Shown: positions 15,864-25,014, numbered from the stretch's first letter. The stretch: DNA of 64,000 nucleotides from an uncultured Gammaproteobacteria bacterium (GCA_902595845.1 CACJRN010000001.1:198326-262325); one strand, 5' to 3'. Numbers and translations are program-made. The notes: generated from the sequence alone by a model not told the origin.

Positions 15864-17206
15864 GCTTCATCGCTTTCAATGTATTTTCGATATGGTTTCA
15901 CACCCATAAAACCGGCAAAGACTCCGATTAACCCAACAATTAGAGACACCACTGCCATTGAATATGAAATTAACGATTCATCCTTAAACACATAATCTGT
16001 GAGTAGTGCGACACTCGTAGGTCCCAATGTATATCCAGTCATGCTGATGACAAAGAAGTAGATTGCTGTGACTTGCCCTCTCAACTGGTTTGGCGTGATA
16101 TTCAGAATTGCCAATGGAGCAAGTGCCGTTTGACCAGCCGCCATTATTGCTTGAGGCACGAACATCAAAGTTGCCAACTGATAAGTCGGCATGAGTGGAA
16201 CCAATGCTGCTGCGATGGTCAAGACGATCATTGTGTATGCAAATAGTTTTATATGAGCACTGCCGCCATATTTTTTAAATACATGGTCTCCTAACCAGCC
16301 TGTCCCTATTGCACCTATAGGACCCGATACCAAAAAAGCAATCCCCAACCACATCGTGATGGTTTTGAAATCAACTCCATATGTCCTGTCGTACATTGTT
16401 GGCATCCACGATAGGAATGCATAACCAATCAGAACCGAGCAAGCCATTGATAGAAAAAGCCAACCATAGGCGCTTTTTCTTTCAAGGATGAAATTGACCG
16501 TTTCTTTGATTGAGACCTCATCTGTTGCATCACCAACATCATTATTGAGTACAATCTTTTCTCTTCGTTCGGGTTCATTGACTGTCATCATTAATGCAGC
16601 AACGATCAGACCCGGGAGTCCAACCATGATAAACAAGGCTTGCCATGGATAGATTTCTCCTATGATTGGGAGAATAAGATTATCTCTAGAAGCGACATAA
16701 GCTATGATCTGACCACCAATGATGAATGCGATTCCTGAGCCCACGGAGACACCAATATTGAATAAACCCAAAGCCTTGCCTCTTTTTTCTTTTGGAAAGT
16801 AGTCCCCAATCATAGATAGGCTGCTCGGGCTCAGTGTCGCTTCACCCACTCCCACTCCCACTCTTGCAAGAAATAGCTGCGTGTAGTTTTTTGCCAGTCC
16901 ACAAGCAGCAGTCATCAGGCACCAAAATGAGATTCCCGCTGCAATGATTGCCCTTCGGCTTTTCTTATCGGCTAGCCTCCCAATGGGAATTCCCATAGTG
17001 GTATAGAAAAGAGCAAATGCCAGCCCCAATAAGAGGCTCACCTGAGTATCAGTCAACAACAAGTCTCTCTTAACAAGTGGAACAACCAGAGAAAGCAGCT
17101 GCCTATCAAGAAAGGAAACCACATAGGCAATGGTCAATATAACGACCGCATACCATGCCGAGGTACTTGAAGGATAGCTATGATCCAAAGGAGATTTTTG
17201 ATTCAT
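15860..17206 (-). CDS. MFS transporter, Spinster-like
   Basis: A 448-aa, 12-helix carrier. The first helix VVSFLDRQLLSLVVPLVKRDL and motif A GIPIGRLADKKSRR are typical of the spinster/hexuronate-like MFS subgroup frequent in sphingomonad-type aromatic and steroid catabolic islands. A GVGVGEATLSPSS segment lies in helix 4. It stands 4 bp from the DUF1838 gene in the same direction and may import the substrate processed by this operon. Confidence 0.87.
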   Translation of the reverse strand: MNQKSPLDHSYPSSTSAWYAVVILTIAYVVSFLDRQLLSLVVPLVKRDLLLTDTQVSLLLGLAFALFYTTMGIPIGRLADKKSRRAIIAAGISFWCLMTAACGLAKNYTQLFLARVGVGVGEATLSPSSLSMIGDYFPKEKRGKALGLFNIGVSVGSGIAFIIGGQIIAYVASRDNLILPIIGEIYPWQALFIMVGLPGLIVAALMMTVNEPERREKIVLNNDVGDATDEVSIKETVNFILERKSAYGWLFLSMACSVLIGYAFLSWMPTMYDRTYGVDFKTITMWLGIAFLVSGPIGAIGTGWLGDHVFKKYGGSAHIKLFAYTMIVLTIAAALVPLMPTYQLATLMFVPQAIMAAGQTALAPLAILNITPNQLRGQVTAIYFFVISMTGYTLGPTSVALLTDYVFKDESLISYSMAVVSLIVGLIGVFAGFMGVKPYRKYIESDEA

Positions 17207-17210
17207 GAAT

Positions 17211-18071
17211 CTACTTTACAGGAGCAGGTGTTTGTTGCCTTGCATAATACTCAAGACTAGAAATACTTGGACCATAATCCTCGGTTGGAGCCGATAGCAT
17301 TCCTGGATACCTTTCTTCTGAGAATTCACGAACATGCTCAGGTATGATTTTAATACTATCTGATTTAAGCATAGTGCTCATATACAAGCAGTGTCCTGGT
17401 GTATCTCCCATCAACATCCAAGGAAGCCATGGGGTGATTCTATTCCAAGTTCCAGTATAGTTGACTGAGGTCAATTCAGGATTCTCAAGATCCTTAGCAG
17501 AAACAAAGTATCGCATCATTTCAGAAACGCGTGCCATTTTACCCGATGATTCCCTGACCCATTTATCTGGTTGTAATGGGTTTGGATAGTATAAGTGCAT
17601 ATCTGTACTGAGCGTAATGACGTCACCAGATCTCTTCCATGGGAAAATAAGAGGGATCTTTCTCGGCTCTGCTTTTTCTCCCGTTTTAAAATCTTCAGGG
17701 GCCAGTATAAGCCACTCAGAAATCGTGTAATTAAAAGGATCATTGGCAACATGGACAACATCGACCACTTCTTCAGTATACGGATTGGTCCATTGATCGA
17801 TCATTTGGCCAGATCTAGGATCGGTGTAGAAAATAACTTCTTTATTTAAGCGTCGAATGCTCCCATCTTCAGCAGCTGGCATCAGTCTTGTGCATAAGAA
17901 AGTCTCAAAACCGCATAACTCTTTAACGGCTTGCCCTGGCCTTACTCCAAGAATTGTTCCTGTGGTATAGCAAATGCTTTCTTTCTCAGGATTGAGATCA
18001 GCTTGAATTCTTGCCCAAGCATCACGATTCCATGTATTGGATTGAAAGTTAATTTCTGTTTCAAATTTCAT
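17211..18071 (-). CDS. DUF1838 family protein
   Basis: A 286-aa protein matching DUF1838: an opening NRDAWARIQADLNP, then CYTTGTILGVRPGQ, a FETFLCTRLMP strand and YTDPRSGQMIDQWTNPYT (about residues 83-100), with LPWMLMGDTPGHCLYM further on. No signal peptide or enzyme motif is seen. Relatives often neighbour catabolic oxygenases and MFS carriers, as here. Function is unknown. Gaps of 4 bp on each side place it in one operon with the MFS gene and the two cytochromes. Confidence 0.8.
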   Translation of the reverse strand: MKFETEINFQSNTWNRDAWARIQADLNPEKESICYTTGTILGVRPGQAVKELCGFETFLCTRLMPAAEDGSIRRLNKEVIFYTDPRSGQMIDQWTNPYTEEVVDVVHVANDPFNYTISEWLILAPEDFKTGEKAEPRKIPLIFPWKRSGDVITLSTDMHLYYPNPLQPDKWVRESSGKMARVSEMMRYFVSAKDLENPELTSVNYTGTWNRITPWLPWMLMGDTPGHCLYMSTMLKSDSIKIIPEHVREFSEERYPGMLSAPTEDYGPSISSLEYYARQQTPAPVK

Positions 18072-18075
18072 TTTC

Positions 18076-18633
18076 TTACTCCCCTTTAATTGGTTTACTC
18101 TCTCTCATTAAGTAGTTCACGATTAATTTTCTTGTTTCTGGATCTTCAATGCCTTGCACCCTCATTCTGTTTCCAGGTATATATTCTGATGGATTCAATA
18201 TGAATGCATCAAGTGTTTCTGGTGTCCATATTAGCCCATTAGTCTTCATATTGATCAATGCATCGGAATAAGTATAGTTATTTCCAACTCCAGCGGGTCT
18301 GCCAAAGATTCCATAAAGAGTTGGCGCCATACGATCTCTGTCCTCTTTTTTTACGGCATGACAGAATCTACACTTTCCACCTTCCCAGGTTTCAAAAGCA
18401 TGGATCTCTCTCTGAATCTCTTCTGGAGATTCGGTCAAGTACTCACTCATGGCATAAAAGTCAACTGATTCAAAACCTTCTAGGAGTTGCCCCATCTCAT
18501 CTGAGTTTGAATTGATTTTGGTGTTATAAGGAAATGCTCCAAAGATTAGAAATGGCAAATAAAAGGCAATACCTATGATCACCATTATGAATAACCAATG
18601 AAATCCTCTCGCGTTATTTAAATACTTTCTCAT
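18076..18633 (-). CDS. Membrane-anchored class I cytochrome c
   Basis: A 185-aa protein with one N-terminal membrane helix (about residues 12-33) and a periplasmic domain carrying the heme motif CRFCH (residues 88-92). The distal methionine is probably M157 in YIPGNRM. The ATG at 18633 is chosen; the frame extends further upstream but only by running into the cytochrome b gene. It follows the b561 gene with 2 bp between them, so the pair probably forms a membrane electron-transfer unit whose electron donor is not encoded next to it. Confidence 0.88.
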   Translation of the reverse strand: MRKYLNNARGFHWLFIMVIIGIAFYLPFLIFGAFPYNTKINSNSDEMGQLLEGFESVDFYAMSEYLTESPEEIQREIHAFETWEGGKCRFCHAVKKEDRDRMAPTLYGIFGRPAGVGNNYTYSDALINMKTNGLIWTPETLDAFILNPSEYIPGNRMRVQGIEDPETRKLIVNYLMRESKPIKGE

Positions 18634-18635
18634 AA

Positions 18636-19145
18636 TCAAGCAAAGACATTCAAACTGAAAACGCGGTATCGAGTCATATGATACAGCCTTAAAATCAAGA
18701 TTATTAAAATGAGCATTATGTAGAGAAAGCCAAAAGCACTGTGGAGATAACCAGAAATGGTCCATAGGCCATGATCGATGGTATCGACTCCTTTCATGAA
18801 TCGGATTACACCGTCAGACCAAGCCATAAGAAAGCCACTGATGCCTTGTGCAATGAATGAACAGTAAAGAAAAAATTGTAGAAAATGAAGAAGTATATAA
18901 TCCTGCTCAGGCAATAAGCGATGATTCTTCTGAGGCGGAAAGTGTATCCATAGATATACCCTGAACATACTAATCGCCATCAAGAAAGTACCAGCAACAA
19001 TATGAAAGTTTCTCATGATTTCTCTTTCTTCAGTACCGATGGTAATTCTCGGGGCTTGGAGCATGTTGATAAAGACAATAACGAAGAACAAGAAACCCAG
19101 CCAACTTAGGATTCTTTCTGCTTTCTTTGCCATTTGATTTTCCAT
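18636..19145 (-). CDS. Cytochrome b561-like membrane protein
   Basis: A 169-aa inner-membrane protein with four predicted helices and histidines suitable for two b hemes: H48 (NFHIVAG), H87 (LLHFLQF), H125/H135 (HGLWTISGYLHSAFG) and H68. The layout is that of short bacterial cytochrome b561 quinol oxidoreductases. With the following cytochrome c it could pass electrons between the quinone pool and a periplasmic partner. It starts 1 bp after the hydrolase gene's end and is coupled downstream to the cytochrome c gene. Confidence 0.82.
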   Translation of the reverse strand: MENQMAKKAERILSWLGFLFFVIVFINMLQAPRITIGTEEREIMRNFHIVAGTFLMAISMFRVYLWIHFPPQKNHRLLPEQDYILLHFLQFFLYCSFIAQGISGFLMAWSDGVIRFMKGVDTIDHGLWTISGYLHSAFGFLYIMLILIILILRLYHMTRYRVFSLNVFA

Positions 19146-19146
19146 G

Positions 19147-19929
19147 TTAAATTTTTTTTAAAAACTCCATTAGAAGATTAGAAATATTTTTTGCATCCAA
19201 GTCAGGCTCCAGATTCTTGCCTTGAATGATTTCAACAATTGCATCCGACCTACAAGCTTTAGCCTTATTGAGGAAAGGATACATTACATCATCTTCAGAA
19301 CAGAGTATCAAACATGGAGTTTTCGTTTTTTTTAAAGCTTCGATCTCATCAAAGCCCCATACTGCATGATGCATTTGTTTAGCGGATGCCTCTGCTCGAA
19401 TTGCATCTAAAGTTTCTCGCTGCCTTAAATCCAAGTTCCCTCCGGCACCGAGAATATTTCCTGCTAATTTCCATGCATTCAAAAGGTGTGTTCCGTCTTC
19501 TTTAGGTGACCAATCAAGCCCAGTTTGATTCTTCATCAACTCTTTTTCTTCTTTCGTTGCAAGAAAAGCACCAATCAGAGTAAGTGAGCTAACCATATGG
19601 TTGAATTCATTCTCCATATGCAGAGCTATTGAAGCTCCAGAGTGATGACCTAGTAGGTGAAAATCACTTATGTTTATATTATTCAAGGCTTCAATAATCG
19701 ATTTTCCGTAATCTGCAAGGTTTGGATTCCCAGAGATGTCATCACTCATGCCAAATCCAGGGGTATCAATTGCAATACAAGTATTTTGAGGCATGAGTTG
19801 AATGATTTCTTCATACATCAATGAAGAGCTTGGTGTTTGGTGAAGAAAAACGATTGGCGTTCCTTCACCTTTATGAAATCTATAGTGGCATTGACCTATT
19901 GAGGTTTCTGTATATGCTTTTTGAATCAT
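19147..19929 (-). CDS. Alpha/beta-fold hydrolase with atypical nucleophile elbow
   Basis: A 260-aa cytosolic alpha/beta hydrolase. The oxyanion strand is VFLHQTPSSS (about residues 27-36) and the second strand ends in DTPGFGMSD. The elbow reads LGHHSGAS (residues 93-100): a histidine (H96) occupies the place of the usual nucleophile, with Ser next to it. The acid is probably in CSEDDVMYP (about residue 211). The last 60 residues contain no histidine, so the standard triad is not complete. Reaction unknown. Its start overlaps the MFS stop by 4 bp. Confidence 0.8.
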   Translation of the reverse strand: MIQKAYTETSIGQCHYRFHKGEGTPIVFLHQTPSSSLMYEEIIQLMPQNTCIAIDTPGFGMSDDISGNPNLADYGKSIIEALNNINISDFHLLGHHSGASIALHMENEFNHMVSSLTLIGAFLATKEEKELMKNQTGLDWSPKEDGTHLLNAWKLAGNILGAGGNLDLRQRETLDAIRAEASAKQMHHAVWGFDEIEALKKTKTPCLILCSEDDVMYPFLNKAKACRSDAIVEIIQGKNLEPDLDAKNISNLLMEFLKKI

Positions 19930-21239
19930 TCAGAAAGGCTGCTATTTTTAGATATTCCATTTGATGATTTAATCGAGATGATAATCGATGCAATGAATAG
20001 TAATGCATTGATGCTGGCTATCAATAGAAAGGGGCCCATCGGAGATAAGTCAAATAACCTCCCACCGATAGCCGTTGCCACCAAGATACCTATTGCTCCA
20101 AAAAAAGAGCTAAAGCCAATAACTGTTCCACGTTGCCTCAGAGGTGCTTCCTGTCCAATGAGACTTGCAGTCGCAATTACGGTTCCTATGGCGCTGCATG
20201 AAATTAAAATAAAAATTGGAAGATTAGAATAATTGAGTGGTGAGTCTACAAAGAATACCAGCCCATATGAGACAAAACCCATTCCCATCGCTATTACCAT
20301 TGCATGAACCCTGTCAATTCGATCGATTATGACGCCAAATAGGAAAGCCCAAATCATGCTAATCAAATTTGTAGCAACAATGACAGGAACAACCTTACCT
20401 ATCGACTCAGACGGAGAGAGACCCATTGCATATCCACTGGTAATAGCCCATTGAGATATAAACAGCCCATTAATTGATACATCAGCTCGAGCAAGGAATG
20501 TCGCACCATATGCCAATGCTATCTTTGGGTTGACTATGGATTTTAGGCCCACAGAAATCAGTTCTTTTGTTCCAGGCTTTGACTGCGCGACCTCTTCAGA
20601 GTCTTCTGGTACACCACCCTTTAATCCCTTATAAAAAATAAAGGCAGATATCAATCCTACGATTGCAGCAGTAAGCATTGTGGTTTTAGCGGCATCAATT
20701 GCTTCATACCCATTGCTTTCTAGAATAGAAGGAAGATTTCCAAGCACAATCGCAAAGCCCAAAACTCCAAAAGCATTCAAAATTGAATGAACACTCACAA
20801 ACTTTCCTCTTGATTTTTCAGCAGGATAATCACCAACTACGATTGCAAGAACGCATGATAGGCATGCAGCACCAATTGCAAATATTGACCTGAAGATAAA
20901 TAGTTCAGTTAGATTTGATGCATAAGGATAGATCGCCAGACCAAAAGAAATCAATAAAGTACCGGTGACAAAGACAGGCTTTCTTCCAATTCGATCACAC
21001 AAGATACCAAAAGGGCCTATCAGAAGTATTGCAATGATTTCTTGCAGAAATGCGAGATTCCCAGTCACTGTTCCTTGGCCACCCATCGGGATATCAAGAA
21101 CTACAGTCAGTATATAGCCCTGCACAAAATTCATTCCTGCCAAAATGCCTATGCAAATAAAGCAAGCATAGAAGTAAGTTAAAGCATTGGTTTTGCTTAT
21201 TCCTTTGGCGAGAAAGATTGGGCCAATTTTCTCTGTCAT
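19926..21239 (-). CDS. MFS transporter
   Basis: A 437-aa, 12-helix carrier with motif A GILCDRIGRKPVFV between helices 2 and 3 and a second copy at GVIIDRIDRVHAMV in the C-terminal half. The sugar/metabolite-proton symporter pattern suggests uptake of an organic compound. It leads the run MFS, hydrolase, b561, cytochrome c, DUF1838, MFS, all on the minus strand with gaps of no more than 4 bp, which reads as a six-gene operon. A GTAAC direct repeat lies 57 bp upstream. Confidence 0.86.
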   Translation of the reverse strand: MTEKIGPIFLAKGISKTNALTYFYACFICIGILAGMNFVQGYILTVVLDIPMGGQGTVTGNLAFLQEIIAILLIGPFGILCDRIGRKPVFVTGTLLISFGLAIYPYASNLTELFIFRSIFAIGAACLSCVLAIVVGDYPAEKSRGKFVSVHSILNAFGVLGFAIVLGNLPSILESNGYEAIDAAKTTMLTAAIVGLISAFIFYKGLKGGVPEDSEEVAQSKPGTKELISVGLKSIVNPKIALAYGATFLARADVSINGLFISQWAITSGYAMGLSPSESIGKVVPVIVATNLISMIWAFLFGVIIDRIDRVHAMVIAMGMGFVSYGLVFFVDSPLNYSNLPIFILISCSAIGTVIATASLIGQEAPLRQRGTVIGFSSFFGAIGILVATAIGGRLFDLSPMGPFLLIASINALLFIASIIISIKSSNGISKNSSLSE

Positions 21240-21295
21240 TTGATTTGATTCATTACAGGCATGAAAAAAGTTTACAAAATAATGCTCTACAAAGA

Positions 21296-21310
21296 GTAAC
21301 TAAATGTAAC
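21296..21310. promoter_or_regulatory. GTAAC-N5-GTAAC direct repeat upstream of the MFS-led operon
   Basis: Two GTAAC pentamers at 21296-21300 and 21306-21310 sit one helical turn apart, upstream of the minus-strand MFS start at 21239. The same arrangement recurs upstream of the Rieske oxygenase (24980-24994), suggesting a shared regulator site. Confidence 0.35.
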
Positions 21311-21315
21311 CGCGA

Positions 21316-22971
21316 CTATACGATAGATTTAAGATTTTTAGCCCAATTTTTGATTTCATCATCAAGCTGCAGCTCAGAAAAATCATTTTTTTGGTATTGG
21401 GACTGAGAAAGTGGATGATTTTGCCTGAAGCAAACAGTCGTTTTAAGATCTATTTTGCTCTCCAAGGAAGCATTGAGGGAATTGATCATTGCGGATCTCC
21501 AGTTCGATTCAGATCGAATAAGTTCTGTCACCTCATCTTGAAGTTGCCCTTCATCCAGTTGAGGTTTTAAATCCATGATTCCGTCAATAACTGTGTTATA
21601 CCAAGGCCAAAAAAGTTTTGAGTCTCTGACCATATGCCAATATTGGTTTAGGTGTCCTCCATGCCATTCTTTCTCAATTTCAGGTAATCCCTTTTCTATA
21701 TATTCTTCAATAGAAGCTTTATCCAAGAGCCATGGCTCAATAAGAATGAGATGATCTATACGGTTTTTATTTTCATTGATGAACTGTGAAAGGCACCCAT
21801 GATGATTGATGATTGCGAGGCTAAAATCCTTAATATTTTGATCACTGATTACATCTGATACAGCTTGTTTGAAAGCATCTAGTATGGGCTTATTTAAATC
21901 CTTTACAGACTCTCCGTGTCCCGGAAGTTCAATCACCATCAAATTTGTATATTTTGATAGTTCATTTGATAAGTATTGAATTGTCTTTGAAGAACCACCA
22001 ATAGGTGGAATGATCACTAGAGGATTCTGATCTGATCCATCACACTTTTTTTGTACACAGATATCACCAACAGCAGTTTCAATGAATATTTTAGTCAAGC
22101 CATCACTCTTTAGTATGCATTCAGGAAGATCGACAGATATATTTTTTGAATGATTGAGGAGATGTGCTCTTGATTTTTCTAGTGCTTGATCTTGATCTTT
22201 GGATGATTCAACTAAAGTGGATGCTGATGGAGTCAAATCTTCTAAGCATTTACACAAAGGATCCCATTCTCCAGCAGTGATCAATGCAGGAACCTGTAGC
22301 TCAGGCACGAATTGTTCAAGGCGATACTCAAATGCAGCCCCATAAGCAGATCGATAATTATCTCCCGCTCGCATCACCTCAACGGCGTTCTCATGCAATA
22401 TCGATGGATCAGAAATACTGAATTCCATTCTGGCATCCAGTGTCCTTTCATGCCATGGAAAGAAAATCAATTGTTCTCTCATTCTCGACCACAACCAACT
22501 TAAATGGCCACCATCCCAATGAGGTTCAAATGGCGGTAAATATTCTGCTCTAATCTTTTCAAGCTCATCATCGGTGAGAACCAAAACACCATTGCACGAG
22601 ATGGCCTCGACTCTATCTGAGAATTGGTGTGCGAGTGCGATTGATATGATTGCGCCAGTATGAAATCCATAAAGTCCAAACCGATCAATTCCCAATGCAT
22701 CAGCCAATTCTATGGTTGCCTCAGCAATCTCTTCTATGGTGACTTTTTGGCTCTCTAATGGGTCAGAAGCACCAAAGCCTGGAGTATCAGGAGCAATCAT
22801 CAAAAAATCATTTGACCACATTTCCATCAATGGCTTGTATTCATCAGCAGATTTTGGTGATTGATGTAATAAAAAGATAACAGGCCCAGACCCAGCAGTC
22901 AGATATCTCACCTGTCTCTCTCCAAACTTTCCTTTGATGGTTTGAAATTTTGTTTTGATTTTAGAGCTCAT
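21316..22971 (-). CDS. Tandem (fused) alpha/beta-hydrolase, two domains
   Basis: A 551-aa protein made of two related alpha/beta-hydrolase units. Unit 1 (about 1-245) has LLHQSPKSADEY, DTPGFGASD, elbow YGFHTGA (residues 101-107) and lid HWDGGHLSWLW...FFPW (151-173). Unit 2 (about 290-551) has IPPIGGSS, ELPGHGES, elbow INHHGC (388-393) and lid EWHGGHLNQYW...FWPW (435-457). The paired lids show an internal duplication. Unit 1 keeps an acid-like GEWDPLCK; unit 2 looks more diverged and may be structural. Both elbows carry His where Ser is usual. No signal peptide. Transcribed alone, between two catabolic units. Confidence 0.83.
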   Translation of the reverse strand: MSSKIKTKFQTIKGKFGERQVRYLTAGSGPVIFLLHQSPKSADEYKPLMEMWSNDFLMIAPDTPGFGASDPLESQKVTIEEIAEATIELADALGIDRFGLYGFHTGAIISIALAHQFSDRVEAISCNGVLVLTDDELEKIRAEYLPPFEPHWDGGHLSWLWSRMREQLIFFPWHERTLDARMEFSISDPSILHENAVEVMRAGDNYRSAYGAAFEYRLEQFVPELQVPALITAGEWDPLCKCLEDLTPSASTLVESSKDQDQALEKSRAHLLNHSKNISVDLPECILKSDGLTKIFIETAVGDICVQKKCDGSDQNPLVIIPPIGGSSKTIQYLSNELSKYTNLMVIELPGHGESVKDLNKPILDAFKQAVSDVISDQNIKDFSLAIINHHGCLSQFINENKNRIDHLILIEPWLLDKASIEEYIEKGLPEIEKEWHGGHLNQYWHMVRDSKLFWPWYNTVIDGIMDLKPQLDEGQLQDEVTELIRSESNWRSAMINSLNASLESKIDLKTTVCFRQNHPLSQSQYQKNDFSELQLDDEIKNWAKNLKSIV

Positions 22972-23048
22972 CTGTTTTGGTAATCTTCAGCATTTTCCAT
23001 TTAGGAAGTTATAATGTGGCATCAATTTTAACAAATATTATTTTGATT

Positions 23049-23801
23049 ATGACTAAAAGGTTAAGTGAAAAGGTGGCATTGGTGACCGGCGGCGCTTCTG
23101 GCTTTGGAAAAGCAACAGCAGAGTTATTCAAGAAAGAAGGGGCAGAAGTTTATATTTCGGATATCAACGAAGAAAATGGCAAAAAAGTCTCTAGTGAGCT
23201 TGGAGTAACCTTTGTTTCTCATGATGTAACCAAAAAAGAAGAATGGATACGTGTCATCGATGAAATAAAAGCACAATCATCTGGATTGAATGTGCTTGTG
23301 AATAATGCCGGTATTGGTTTTATGGCCGATGTAGAGGCAACAACAGAGGAAGAATGGGAATTGGTTCACAAAGTTGATCTTGATTCAGTATTTCTTGGTT
23401 GTAAATATGCAATTCCACTGATGAGAGAATCTGGCAATGGTTCAATCATCAATATCTCATCCATATCTGGTATTGTTGCTGGGCATAATTTTGCAGCCTA
23501 CAATAGTGCAAAAGCTGCAGTAAGACATCTAACCAAGTCCGTGGCACTTCACTGTGCTAGAACGACTGATACAGTGAGATGCAACAGTGTTCACCCAGTT
23601 TTTGCTCAAACCGAGATGATGAAATCATTTTTTGATAACCCCAATGAGGAGCTTGTATCGAAAATAGAGAGACAAATCCCTCTCAGAAAGTTAGTCACAG
23701 TCGAGGATGTTGCCAACTCAATTCTATTTCTCGCAAGCGATGAGTCAAAAATGATCACCGGATCTGAGTTGGTAATTGATGGAGGCTTATCAGCTCAATA
23801 A
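23049..23801 (+). CDS. Short-chain dehydrogenase (classical SDR)
   Basis: A 250-aa NAD(P)-dependent alcohol/ketone oxidoreductase. The cofactor loop is TGGASGFG, followed by DINEEN at the end of strand 2, which favours NAD. Other classical elements are NNAG (NVLVNNAGIG), the catalytic Ser in NISSISG, and YNSAK (Tyr-x3-Lys). The C-terminal ITGSELVIDGG is the standard ending. ATG 23049 begins the conserved segment; the upstream in-frame extension to 22977 is poor. It likely acts in the surrounding catabolic pathway. Confidence 0.9.
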   Translation: MTKRLSEKVALVTGGASGFGKATAELFKKEGAEVYISDINEENGKKVSSELGVTFVSHDVTKKEEWIRVIDEIKAQSSGLNVLVNNAGIGFMADVEATTEEEWELVHKVDLDSVFLGCKYAIPLMRESGNGSIINISSISGIVAGHNFAAYNSAKAAVRHLTKSVALHCARTTDTVRCNSVHPVFAQTEMMKSFFDNPNEELVSKIERQIPLRKLVTVEDVANSILFLASDESKMITGSELVIDGGLSAQ

Positions 23802-24923
23802 TTATTTGGACTTCACCAAGGGCACTGGGTCTAAAACCCAACTCTTTTCTTTTTTTCTAGCAGGTGAGGGGATTGCATAAGCGGTTTGATGCTGAGTCTC
23901 TTTCATTTTCTTGACATCAATTTTATAACCTTTTTTGGTGAAGTCTTCCAATGAGCTTCTATATTCTCCAATGATTAAATCTGCAGGGACGAATATTTCT
24001 TTAGTGAGCGTAGGAGGAGTCAGAACAGGCCTTAAGTTGTCCAGAACTTCTATGTCTTGATTCACAACCTCCATATTCCTGCCCATGATCATTTCATCAA
24101 GATTTTCTTCCATGAGCCAATTTCTCATATTCACGAAAAAGATTTTGGTTTTAAACTCATTAATGGGTTGTTCAAAAAAATATTGATGGAACCAGTTTGA
24201 ATCTTTTTTGGTGTGTATCTGTGTAATCAGAGTATTCGGCCCCCGATAGCCACCCCATACGGTTAATTCTCCATCACTTTTTCTGGCAGTCTCACCATAA
24301 GTCTCTTCATCCAATGGAGGTGCAGCATCAAATAGTTGCTCAAAGTCTGCACCGCGGTCTACTTTGGTAATTTTAGTCGGATTAACTTTGTAATCGTTCC
24401 TCGCTCCTGAGAATCCATGAGTAGGATGAACGAACTCGTTGTGAGCTGGATCGAGTCCATTTTCAATCGATCGTTCATAGTTGTAATCGATGTCTATGAT
24501 CGTTGTTTGATTCGCTCTCCAGCCTTCAGCTTCATATTCTTCAATCTCATATAAGCTTGGTCTCTCATCCTCAGGAAGATCACCCAAGAAGGCAAAAACT
24601 ATGTTGTATCTCTCGATGACCGGATAGCTATCTACTTTGGCCCTGTTGGGTATCTTTGCATCTGGCCCCAATGAAGGTATTTTCGTGCATTTACCTTGCC
24701 CATTGTATCTCCAACCATGATAAGGGCAGGCTATTGTCCCATCCTCATGACAAATCCCATTGGCTAAAGACCCACCTCGATGGACACAAACATTGCTTAA
24801 GCAATGTGCTACACCCTCATGATCTCTAAATGCCACAAAATCCATACCCAGAATAGTCGCTTTCTTAGAGCCTTCATTGATTTCATCGCTCAGACAAACC
24901 GGATACCAAAAATTAATATACAT
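23802..24923 (-). CDS. Rieske non-heme iron oxygenase, alpha subunit
   Basis: A 373-aa aromatic-ring-hydroxylating or demethylating oxygenase component. The Rieske [2Fe-2S] ligands are CVHRGG and CPYHGW (about residues 46-48 and 66-69). The catalytic iron site is in NGLDPAHNEFVHPTHG (about residues 155-170), with Asp linking the two centres. Single-component VanA/Pobg-like oxygenases have this size. No ferredoxin or reductase gene adjoins it. AGAGGAAAAG precedes the start. The 3' end abuts the convergent SDR. A GTAAC repeat lies 57 bp upstream. Confidence 0.93.
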   Translation of the reverse strand: MYINFWYPVCLSDEINEGSKKATILGMDFVAFRDHEGVAHCLSNVCVHRGGSLANGICHEDGTIACPYHGWRYNGQGKCTKIPSLGPDAKIPNRAKVDSYPVIERYNIVFAFLGDLPEDERPSLYEIEEYEAEGWRANQTTIIDIDYNYERSIENGLDPAHNEFVHPTHGFSGARNDYKVNPTKITKVDRGADFEQLFDAAPPLDEETYGETARKSDGELTVWGGYRGPNTLITQIHTKKDSNWFHQYFFEQPINEFKTKIFFVNMRNWLMEENLDEMIMGRNMEVVNQDIEVLDNLRPVLTPPTLTKEIFVPADLIIGEYRSSLEDFTKKGYKIDVKKMKETQHQTAYAIPSPARKKEKSWVLDPVPLVKSK

Positions 24924-24979
24924 ATACTTTTCCTCTAGAGGATTATATAAATTTACTTTCTAATGAAGACAATAACTTT

Positions 24980-24994
24980 GTAACGAAGTGTAAC
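24980..24994. promoter_or_regulatory. GTAAC-N5-GTAAC direct repeat upstream of the Rieske oxygenase
   Basis: GTAAC at 24980-24984 and 24990-24994, with a further TAAC 8 bp to the left. The spacing, and the 57-bp distance to the start codon, are the same as at 21296-21310 before the MFS-led operon, which argues for a common regulator. Confidence 0.35.
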
Positions 24995-25014
24995 TCTATA
25001 AGATTAAACGATGT

